A stretch of DNA of 40,287 bases from assembly GCA_009841255.1 (NCBI GenBank), contig VXMD01000059.1, positions 1 through 40,287 on the forward strand, read 5' to 3'. Source of the stretch: Candidatus Poribacteria bacterium (GTDB lineage Bacteria; Poribacteria; WGA-4E; WGA-3G). Below are positions 33,742 to 40,287 of this stretch, piece by piece. Position 1 is the first letter of the stretch; each line of letters opens with the position of its first letter. The position numbers and the translations under genes were made by a program. Under the pieces are notes generated by a model. That model ran no database searches. It saw only the letters and a program-made list of their open reading frames with translations, and was not told the origin of the DNA.

Positions 33742-34173
33742 ATGTGTATTATTGTCGATACGAACACGTTTCATAAATTCAAGGAACCGGACAATGAAGA
33801 TATGGAACCTGTGTGGACTTGGTTAGAGAAAAGAGATGGCAAAATCGCTTATGCTAGCACAGAGAAATTGGAAGATGAATGGGATAACGGAGGAATGCAG
33901 AACTTGAGAAACCAATTAAGACAAGCAGGTAAACTCAAAGTGGTATCCTTCGAAGATGTACAAGAAAAAGCAGATGAACTGAAAGGCGTGATATCATCAG
34001 ATGATGAGCATATTATCGCGTTGGCTCTGATAGCCGATGTAAAAGTCTTGGTATCGTACCGAGAGGGCGACGGAGATTTGTTCGCAGATTTTAAGAATCG
34101 TGAGTTAGTCGGAGGCAAAGTGTATACGAGAAAGCAGCATGTACATTTACTGACTAAGGACACCTGCCCTTAA
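33742..34173 (+). CDS. PIN-like nuclease paired with the AAA ATPase
   Basis: A 143-residue protein. The N-terminal strand CIIVDTN carries D6; E41/E44 lie in STEKLEDEW; D87 and D88 in ISSDDEHIIALALIADVKVLVS; and D110/D112 in REGDGDLFADF. This is the acidic-residue order of a PIN-domain ribonuclease. The gene starts 3 nt after the ATPase stop, with AAGGA inside the upstream gene's end, so the two are translated together. An RNA-cutting effector held in check by the ATPase is the inferred role. No small antitoxin gene is visible. Confidence 0.7.
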   Translation: MCIIVDTNTFHKFKEPDNEDMEPVWTWLEKRDGKIAYASTEKLEDEWDNGGMQNLRNQLRQAGKLKVVSFEDVQEKADELKGVISSDDEHIIALALIADVKVLVSYREGDGDLFADFKNRELVGGKVYTRKQHVHLLTKDTCP

Positions 34174-34183
34174 AATATGGGCG

Positions 34184-34207
34184 GTGCGAGGCACGGTGAC
34201 CTCGCAC
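34184..34207. terminator. Bidirectional terminator hairpin between convergent genes
   Basis: GTGCGAGG and CCTCGCAC form a perfect 8-bp stem with an 8-nt loop. It lies 10 nt after the PIN-like gene and 17 nt from the end of the opposing TPP-enzyme gene. Confidence 0.5.
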
Positions 34208-34224
34208 TACCGTATAATTCATCT

Positions 34225-35898
34225 CTATGAAGGCATCCACGTCCGTGGCGCAATCCCTTCCACATGCGTTTTCACATCAACAACCGCAGGTCTCCCCGAA
34301 TCGAGTGCCTGATCCAGGGCACCCGCGAGTTCACTCGGTTTATTGACTGTAATCCCAAGACATCCCATTGATTCTGCCATCTTCGCAAAATCCGCATCTG
34401 GGAACAGCCAAAGTTCATCGGAACCCGAAGTCCGTCCACCGTAGACCGACTCAACGCCCCCCTGCTCTTGGTTCAATGAATGGTTGTTGTTCACAACGAT
34501 GACAGCATTAATCCCGGACTTCATCGCCGTATCGAGTTCAGTCATGTGATACCAGATACCACCGTCGCCTGTGAAACAGATCACCGGTCTATCCGGTTGT
34601 GCGCACTTCGCACCCATCGCCGCAGGGAGTCCCCATCCCAACGAGCCTGAACAACGGATGAAACTCTGATCGGGATGTTTAAAATCGATCATCGTGCCCG
34701 TCCAGATGCCTGAATGCCCCGTGTCGGAGACGAGGATCGCGTCTGACGGGAGATAGTCTGTCAGTTCACGACAAAGTCGTTCGGGTAGCATCGGCAACCG
34801 TTCCGAGTTCACCTTCTCGCTAACATCGTCTTTCCAGTTTTTCACCAATTCTTGGACGCGGCTAACCCATTCGGTCCGCGGCTCCGCAGCGTCTGACGCT
34901 TCAAGCATCCGGCGTAGTGTGTTCCGTACATCTCCCTGCATCCCTAACTGGATAGGATAATTCCGTCCGAGTTCATCTGGGTTAATGTCGAGTTGTATAA
35001 CCGGTGTGCCTTGTGGCGGGATCTTGTATCCGTTGGTTACCTGTCCGCCGGTATGGCTGCCAATGAAGAAGACGAGGTCCGCTTCGCAGACGGCTTGGTT
35101 GGTGCATGCCCGCGAGTATGAACCGGGGGTCCCGACTGCCAGTGGATGGTCACTGGGGAACATCGCCTTTGCGTTCAGAGAGGTCGCCACTGGAATCGAG
35201 AGTTTCTCTGCCAATGTGACGAGTTCTGCACGTGCGTCTGACGCCGTTACGCCACCCCCTGCCACAATGATGGGACGTTTCGCGTTAGAGAGGATTCTAA
35301 GGGCTTCCGTCACCTTTTCTGCTTCTGCTTCCGGTCGAAACGGCGGTAATTGGGTGAACGCCTCTTCAATGATAATCTCAAGTTCACCCTCCCGATCAAT
35401 AACCGATGTTCCAGCGATGCCTTCAAAATCGAGATGTGCAGGTCCGGGGGTCCCTGTCGTCGCCGCACGGAAGGCTTGACGTAAATAGAAGGGCAGTTGC
35501 TCCGGTGTCGCGACATAAGCACTGTACTTCGTGACAGCGGAAAATGGGTTGACGTGGTCTACCTCTTGGTAAGCGTGCCGTTGTTGATTGATTTGGTTTT
35601 CCTTGCCGGTAATCGCAATTACTGGTGCGCAAGCGAGGTAGGCATCTTGTAGTCCCGCTGCGAGGTTCACCGCTCCGACCGATTGTGCCATACAGAGACT
35701 GGGAGCACGGTTCACACGGGCGTAGGCGTCAGCCATATATGCTGCTGCTTTCTCACCGTGCGTCTGCACTCGCTTGATCCCGAGACTTTCCATCTCCATT
35801 AAAGTCCGCGGGCCGATATACGGCATAAAAAAAACGTGGGTAATCCCATAGCCGTGGACGGTATCAGCAATAAATTTAGCACCTGTCATTTTCGGCAT
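34225..35898 (-). CDS. Thiamine-pyrophosphate enzyme, acetolactate synthase-like
   Basis: A 557-residue protein with the three-domain layout of acetolactate synthase and related TPP enzymes. The N-terminal PYR domain has THGEKAAAYMADAYAR with the catalytic Glu (E49). The central domain has RPIIVAGGGVTASDA. The C-terminal PP domain has GSLGWGLPAAMGAK and a TPP-binding motif from GDGGIWYHMTELDTA to VVNNN. No FAD-specific hallmark can be judged by eye. The substrate could be pyruvate or another 2-keto acid. GGGAG lies upstream of the ATG. There is no small regulatory subunit nearby, which argues against a biosynthetic IlvB role. Confidence 0.88.
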   Translation of the reverse strand: MPKMTGAKFIADTVHGYGITHVFFMPYIGPRTLMEMESLGIKRVQTHGEKAAAYMADAYARVNRAPSLCMAQSVGAVNLAAGLQDAYLACAPVIAITGKENQINQQRHAYQEVDHVNPFSAVTKYSAYVATPEQLPFYLRQAFRAATTGTPGPAHLDFEGIAGTSVIDREGELEIIIEEAFTQLPPFRPEAEAEKVTEALRILSNAKRPIIVAGGGVTASDARAELVTLAEKLSIPVATSLNAKAMFPSDHPLAVGTPGSYSRACTNQAVCEADLVFFIGSHTGGQVTNGYKIPPQGTPVIQLDINPDELGRNYPIQLGMQGDVRNTLRRMLEASDAAEPRTEWVSRVQELVKNWKDDVSEKVNSERLPMLPERLCRELTDYLPSDAILVSDTGHSGIWTGTMIDFKHPDQSFIRCSGSLGWGLPAAMGAKCAQPDRPVICFTGDGGIWYHMTELDTAMKSGINAVIVVNNNHSLNQEQGGVESVYGGRTSGSDELWLFPDADFAKMAESMGCLGITVNKPSELAGALDQALDSGRPAVVDVKTHVEGIAPRTWMPS

Positions 35899-35950
35899 AG
35901 TTCTTTCTTCTCCCTTTTCACATAGCTCGCAAGCAAAAACTTGCTATAAT

Positions 35951-36010
35951 CACAGTCCATCACAGTAAGTCATAGTCCATCACAGTAAATCACGGTAAAT
36001 CACAGTGTGG
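35951..36010. repeat. Six 10-bp tandem repeats (CACAGTAAAT type)
   Basis: Six decamers follow one another with exact 10-bp period: CACAGTCCAT, CACAGTAAGT, CATAGTCCAT, CACAGTAAAT, CACGGTAAAT and CACAGTGTGG. They lie in the divergent space between the TPP-enzyme gene and the LamG gene. The one-turn spacing would put every unit on the same DNA face. The rest of this 317-bp gap shows no gene. Confidence 0.7.
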
Positions 36011-36215
36011 CTTTCAACACGATGTGGGATCCATTTTACCAGTTTTCGGTGTAACGTGCAAGCGTGAACTTAGCATCCGAATAAATTTGGTAAGAAATCG
36101 TCAGAGGTGCTATAATTGTCTCACCGATTTTAAATGCAAGTTTTGGAAATCTTGAACCACACCAGAAATTTTCCATAGGTGTGGAAATAAACCCACTTTC
36201 GCAAGGGGAAGTACC

Positions 36216-37058
36216 ATGAAAAGGCTAAACTATCTCCTCTTATTCACGTTAACGATCGCTATATTTTCCTACAATGTGTATGCAGCAACCGTAGTGACAG
36301 ATGGACTCGTGAGTTATTGGACGTTTGATCGGCAAGACATTGCCGGTGGCACAGTCAAAGATGTCTGGGGTGAGAATGACGGCACTATAGTCGGTGCGCC
36401 GAAAATCGTCGATGGACAGGTCGGAGAAGCCCTCGAATTTGACGGGAGCGACGATTATGTCAACTTGACAAACCTCGGCAATTTTGGGGAGAATGTCGGG
36501 ACATCTACCTTTGAAGCCTGGGTTAAAACAGATTTCAAAAAGGATTGGACGACACTTTTCAAAGTGCTCGATCAGGGATGCAATATGGCGTGGGCGATTG
36601 ATGTCAATCGGAGCGCAAAAGCGGGTTTTCCGCTTGCTGAAGATATTGTCCACTATTACGTCCGCCAGAAATCGCCAGCCGGATGCAACGCCATCGCTGT
36701 TGAGATCGAGTTCGCCTTGTCGGATGGCAAATGGCACCACATCGTTTTCGCAATTGTAGACGCCGGTAAGTCCGAGGTCGGCATCTATATGGACGGTGAA
36801 CCACAGGAGGTTATCGAAGGGGCTGTAAAAGATCTTGACACGTTTATCCCGTTTGTGGAGCCTGTCTATATCGGTGCCGCAAACAATCGCGGGAACGTTG
36901 AGCGGTTTTTCCCCGGCGTCATTGATGAAGTCCGCATATACGATCGACCCCTCACCGCCGCCGAAGTGACCCGGAATTTTGAATCGAAAATCGGATTGTC
37001 CGTTCAACCCGCTGAGAAACTCCCTATCGTCTGGGCGACCCTCAAGACAGTAAGGTAA
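36216..37058 (+). CDS. Exported LamG (concanavalin A-like) protein
   Basis: A 280-residue protein. The signal peptide ends VYAA (about 24). One laminin-G/concanavalin-like domain follows: GLVSYWTFD, ALEFDGSDDYVNL, FEAWVKTD, KWHHIVFAIVD, IYMDGEPQEV, VYIGAANNRG and GVIDEVRIYDRPLTAAEV. This is the usual LamG core that binds carbohydrate or protein. The gene is a stand-alone LamG secreted protein, a common type in Poribacteria-like genomes. It is only 11 nt before the PhyH gene and probably co-transcribed with it. Confidence 0.88.
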   Translation: MKRLNYLLLFTLTIAIFSYNVYAATVVTDGLVSYWTFDRQDIAGGTVKDVWGENDGTIVGAPKIVDGQVGEALEFDGSDDYVNLTNLGNFGENVGTSTFEAWVKTDFKKDWTTLFKVLDQGCNMAWAIDVNRSAKAGFPLAEDIVHYYVRQKSPAGCNAIAVEIEFALSDGKWHHIVFAIVDAGKSEVGIYMDGEPQEVIEGAVKDLDTFIPFVEPVYIGAANNRGNVERFFPGVIDEVRIYDRPLTAAEVTRNFESKIGLSVQPAEKLPIVWATLKTVR

Positions 37059-37069
37059 CACCACAAAAA

Positions 37070-37861
37070 ATGGATATACTCACGCCTGAAGAAAAATGGT
37101 TCTTTGATCACCACGGATTCATTATCCTCCGCAAAGTCGTGCCGCCCGAAGATATCGAGCGAATGATTCAGCTCGGCAACCAATGGCACGACACCCCTTT
37201 GGATGAACTGCCACCACCGCTCACCTCTACCTCCCGAACGGGTAATCATTCTCCGACGATTGCACATTGGATTAATCATATCCAATACGGCGATCCCGTC
37301 TTCCAACGGCTTGTGCTGAACCGAGAGATTATGCGGGTGATTATTGCCCTCACGCGGGGGACTCCGTGCCTCGTTGATTGCGCCTTGACCAAGAATTACA
37401 AAACCTCCAATGATATCCACTTCCATGCCGCCGGTCAAGACTACAGTGTTGACGCGTCAGGACCGCGTGCGGGTTTCCTCAACGCTGGCACCTCCTTGGT
37501 AGATGTGCCACCAGGGACGGGGTTCGTCTGTCTACCCGGAAGCCATAAGCGCAACTTTGAACCCCCCGATAACCTTTCCATCTACGATGGGCCGCCCACG
37601 ATTATCAACGTCCCTGTCAATGCAGGCGATTGTGTCGTCTTTACAGAGGCACTCTATCACGGCGGAAGACGCTGGACAGAATCCTATCCACGCTTCACTA
37701 TTTTTAACCGCTATATTGATAACGCATCACACAATTCCCTTCCCATTGAAAGCCATAAACACCTGATTCCCGATGAGGTCTATGAATTAGAACAGCCTGC
37801 GATCCAAGGACAGCGAAAACGGGTCGTAGGACGCATCTTGAGTGAATTGGACGCACATTGA
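37070..37861 (+). CDS. Phytanoyl-CoA dioxygenase (PhyH) family protein
   Basis: A 263-residue protein of the Fe(II)/2-oxoglutarate PhyH family. Visible features are FFDHHGFIILRKVVPPEDIERM at the N-terminus, a central NDIHFHAAGQDY that supplies the first metal His region, VPPGTGFVCLPGSHK, and AGDCVVFTEALYHGGRRW with the second His and a following Arg (SYPRFTIFNRY) for 2-oxoglutarate. The exact metal triad should be confirmed by alignment, since HxD is not obvious. The substrate is unknown. It is followed after 9 nt by the TIM-barrel gene, so the two may act on related substrates. Confidence 0.82.
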   Translation: MDILTPEEKWFFDHHGFIILRKVVPPEDIERMIQLGNQWHDTPLDELPPPLTSTSRTGNHSPTIAHWINHIQYGDPVFQRLVLNREIMRVIIALTRGTPCLVDCALTKNYKTSNDIHFHAAGQDYSVDASGPRAGFLNAGTSLVDVPPGTGFVCLPGSHKRNFEPPDNLSIYDGPPTIINVPVNAGDCVVFTEALYHGGRRWTESYPRFTIFNRYIDNASHNSLPIESHKHLIPDEVYELEQPAIQGQRKRVVGRILSELDAH

Positions 37862-37870
37862 GGTGTTACG

Positions 37871-40012
37871 ATGCAAAAGCGTGAGACCATCGAACATAAG
37901 TCGTATCCACTTGGTGAACCAGGACAGATAGCGACGTATCAGCATAAAAGTGAAGGATCGCTACCGAACGCCGTTGTGGAGACGTTGACCGTAGCAATCG
38001 GTTCGATTGAAGAAAAGGCGGATGTGCCGCATCAGTGGATGGGTCTTCGTGCGACAAAAGTATCCGATGAAAAATTCGCAGTCTGGTTGCTGAGTGAAGG
38101 CATCCCGTCCGAAGATCTGGAAGTAGCCCGCGCAACCACATCTCGATACATCCTACAGATCGGAGACGATATTCCCTTGGAATTCCGAGATAGGTTCACT
38201 GGGGAACCTGTCCTACCCAGTCTCGGTGCATGGCAATATCTGTTCCCAAAACCTGTGGACAAAACGGAGCAAAGTAATCTCTTCCCACAAACGGTAAAAT
38301 ATCTCGGACACACCTATCGGCTTACGCATATATCCAATTCAGGTGAATCTGCCACACCGCCGGAAGACACCCGACTCCTGTCTCTCCGTTCCAATGTCCT
38401 TGTTGGACCTCCCAGCAATACGAGACAAAAAGACGAAACCCGTCGCTATGACATGTCTGATTATGAACTCATCCCACTTGTCGAAGCCGATTACGACGAG
38501 ATGATTGCGGCGGGGATTAACTGTGTTCGCGTTGATACCGAGCAGGTGGAATGGGTTAAAAATCGAGACGTTTTTTACTGGGGAATCGACGCCGCAGCAC
38601 TCGGTTATCCTGAATGTTTATACCGAAGTAACTACCTCGGTCCTGCTATTTTCATGGACGAACCCGCTGTCTGCACGCGGGACCATGTGCTTAGACCCAA
38701 GTTGGAAGCAGACCCTAACTTTCGGAAAGCAGTAACCCCGCAACTCGCGTTTGAGGCGTTTCAAGACTACTTCCACACCGCTAAATACGATGGTGCACCC
38801 ACGCGGTTATGCAAAGGTTTAGAAGCACATCCGGACGTAGATTTGGAGGACATGGCATTTCTTCAGGAGAATCTGTATACGTGGGACACGATCATCAGTT
38901 CGGCAGCGTATCAACTCTCAGAAGGGGACACGAGAGTTCCCGTTGCGATAGTCTTTGAGCCGCCCGGCAGAGTTGGGACGATGAGAACGCTGCCCGAAAT
39001 GAATATGACGTATGGTTGCCAGATTCCGATAGACACTCCGAAGAATCTTGCGAGTATCCTCTACGGATTCCTACGGGGTGCCGCCCGACAAACCGATAAA
39101 GGGTGGGGCATGAGTATCTACGGACAGGTACACCGTGCCGACGCCTTCTGGCTCCAAACACACGCTTACGATTTGGGAGCGCGGCATTTTCATTACTGGG
39201 ACAACTATCAACTCGCCTGTGTGCCTTACGGTGAAATCCTCGCACTTTCACGAAATTTAAGTGCCCATGTCGAAAGCCATCCCGATAGGAATCTTGCCGA
39301 ACTCCGCAACGCCGCGGAAATGGTTATCCTCCTACCGCCCGGCTACAATCTCGGACATGTTGAGATGGGCAGGGGCAATCTCTGGGGTGTAGGAGAACTC
39401 AATTTAGAGCGACGTAATAGAGAAGGCGTCAAATACCGCACCGTGATGCACAATTTTTTCACCGAAGTTGAAAGAGCGATGCGACTCGGTGTTGCTTTCG
39501 ACCTTCTCTGGGATTTGGCAGGGCTTAGGTTATCCGACTATCGGGAAGTCGTCCGCATTCGGGAGGACGGTAGCGTTGAAGTTCATGAAGGCAATGAGAT
39601 GGTTTTACACGACGGTGCGCGGATACCAACCCGCCCAACCGGCACGCCTCCGACATTGACTGTTGATACTTCTATACTGCAAACCGCTGCCGCATTTGAA
39701 GTGCGTGCTTGTGCCACTGTAACCAAAGGATCTGCCTCCGTTTACTACACCCAGGGTGCAGACGAAAACGGTATCTACAATAACGAGATGGTACTCTGGG
39801 AGCTGTTCGGTCCAGCGGAGGAAGATTACCGGTTTCTGAACAGAGAGTGCTTCGAAATTCGCATTGATCAAACAAAATCGGTAGCCGAGGTAGAGATTAG
39901 CTTTACTCTTAATCGCCCTGGGAATTACCGGCTCCGAGCCGCAACTGTTGACATAGCGGGCCGCACAGCCGTCGCATGGGAAACTATTACTGCATCCAGT
40001 CAGGAAGCCTAA
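37871..40012 (+). CDS. Large TIM-barrel glycoside-hydrolase-like protein
   Basis: A 713-residue protein without an obvious signal peptide. The centre (about 190-480) looks like a glycosidase TIM barrel. It has YDEMIAAGINCVRVD, FMDEPAVCTRDH (possible acid Glu), VAIVFEPPGRVGTM, GMSIYGQVHRADAFWLQ and GARHFHYWDNYQLACV. The C-terminal 110 residues form a beta-sandwich (VYYTQGADENGIYNNEMVLW, RPGNYRLRAATVDIAGR). I recognise no exact family, and GH42-like is only a suggestion. GAGGTG lies 7 nt before the ATG, 9 nt behind the PhyH gene. It is the last gene of the LamG-PhyH-barrel cluster. Confidence 0.65.
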   Translation: MQKRETIEHKSYPLGEPGQIATYQHKSEGSLPNAVVETLTVAIGSIEEKADVPHQWMGLRATKVSDEKFAVWLLSEGIPSEDLEVARATTSRYILQIGDDIPLEFRDRFTGEPVLPSLGAWQYLFPKPVDKTEQSNLFPQTVKYLGHTYRLTHISNSGESATPPEDTRLLSLRSNVLVGPPSNTRQKDETRRYDMSDYELIPLVEADYDEMIAAGINCVRVDTEQVEWVKNRDVFYWGIDAAALGYPECLYRSNYLGPAIFMDEPAVCTRDHVLRPKLEADPNFRKAVTPQLAFEAFQDYFHTAKYDGAPTRLCKGLEAHPDVDLEDMAFLQENLYTWDTIISSAAYQLSEGDTRVPVAIVFEPPGRVGTMRTLPEMNMTYGCQIPIDTPKNLASILYGFLRGAARQTDKGWGMSIYGQVHRADAFWLQTHAYDLGARHFHYWDNYQLACVPYGEILALSRNLSAHVESHPDRNLAELRNAAEMVILLPPGYNLGHVEMGRGNLWGVGELNLERRNREGVKYRTVMHNFFTEVERAMRLGVAFDLLWDLAGLRLSDYREVVRIREDGSVEVHEGNEMVLHDGARIPTRPTGTPPTLTVDTSILQTAAAFEVRACATVTKGSASVYYTQGADENGIYNNEMVLWELFGPAEEDYRFLNRECFEIRIDQTKSVAEVEISFTLNRPGNYRLRAATVDIAGRTAVAWETITASSQEA

Positions 40013-40048
40013 ATTTTTCTATTGGCGGCATCCCTTCCTTACAAGCAT

Positions 40049-40112
40049 ATCACCCTCTGATAAAATTCTTTTTTCATCTGATGTAACGTTTTCCCTAAAA
40101 ATTGTGTCTTTA
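40049..40112 (+). repeat. 63-bp repeat, copy 2
   Basis: It matches 27342-27404 over its whole length with a few changes (ATCACCCTCTGATAAAATTC ... ATTGTGTCTTTA). It lies 36 nt after the stop codon of the barrel gene and abuts the MITE-like element beginning at 40111. Confidence 0.75.
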
Positions 40113-40234
40113 TAGTAAAGTCGAAAAATAAGTTGACGGATGTAGCATAAATTGTTAGTTTGTGCCTCTTTAGCACGCAGACGAACAGTCTACGCTATAA
40201 TAAAAGTGTTCACGCAATTATGGACTTTACTATA
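40111..40234. mobile_element. 124-bp MITE-like element
   Basis: Perfect 12-bp ends TATAGTAAAGTC (40111-40122) and GACTTTACTATA (40223-40234). An imperfect palindrome, TGTAGC (40141) to GCTATA (40199), lies in the centre and is similar to the core of element D at 3902-3962. No coding sequence. The right end touches the contig's 50-bp inverted repeat. Confidence 0.75.
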
Positions 40235-40283
40235 ATATAGTGGATTCATTAATTACTTATACATCTGTATAATATCTTCAAGA
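40234..40283. repeat. Right copy of 50-bp terminal inverted repeat
   Basis: The exact reverse complement of bases 1-50. Four further bases (40284-40287) follow it to the end of the window. Confidence 0.9.
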
Positions 40284-40287
40284 GCTT

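Noticed and set aside
1-40287. tRNA or rRNA genes
   Set aside because: No cloverleaf with a GTTCGA-type T-arm or rRNA core sequence was recognised on either strand, though a covariance search could not be run.

Overview
The window looks like a metagenomic contig from a Poribacteria-like bacterium, or a related uncultured sponge or marine lineage. This is an inference from gene style, not a database match. Supporting features are secreted WD40 proteins ending in dockerin-like and FlgD-like modules, FGE/SUMF1 lipoproteins, a LamG / phytanoyl-CoA dioxygenase / TIM-barrel cluster, a stand-alone TPP enzyme, and short palindromic intergenic repeats such as CACCCCGTAGGGGTG and GTAGGGGCAGG...CCTGCC. 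The two ends carry a perfect 50-bp inverted repeat, so the contig probably breaks at a repeated element.

Positions 1-22,560 are a dense defence island. From the left it holds a decayed HhH-glycosylase-like remnant, a DUF4268 nuclease-like protein, a fragment of an HNH-family restriction protein, and a probable HNH-like (H-N-N) protein with a hydrophobic tail. A nest of MITE-like elements follows (3.08-4.04 kb). Next comes a UvrD-type helicase fused to an Fe-S PD-(D/E)XK nuclease, and a Type III restriction-modification locus with two tandem mod genes of different target-recognition regions and one res. The first mod is split by a frameshift exactly at a G8 tract, as in phase-variable mod genes. 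A Zorya-like operon follows: a membrane-tethered YHYH-HNH protein, ZorA, ZorB, a ZorE-type HNH protein and an HhH protein. The island closes with a NERD-helicase gene broken by an amber codon, an IS3-type fragment and a DUF6575-like gene.

Positions 22.7-40.0 kb are mostly secreted, envelope or metabolic genes: an FGE-domain lipoprotein, a two-repeat lipoprotein, a glycosidase-like beta-propeller protein, a 13-repeat WD40 protein, a small lipoprotein, a cupin and small membrane proteins. A separate two-gene AAA ATPase plus PIN-like nuclease pair lies at 32.4-34.2 kb. Then come a TPP enzyme (minus strand) and the LamG / PhyH / TIM-barrel cluster. Intergenic spaces hold MITE-like elements, 10-bp tandem repeats, palindromes and truncated genes.

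The most interesting parts are the ZorAB operon carrying two HNH proteins, one apparently anchored in the inner membrane; the twin-mod Type III locus with a G8 switch; and the H-N-N/membrane protein at 2.0-3.1 kb. All functional statements come from reading motifs by eye; no homology search was run.
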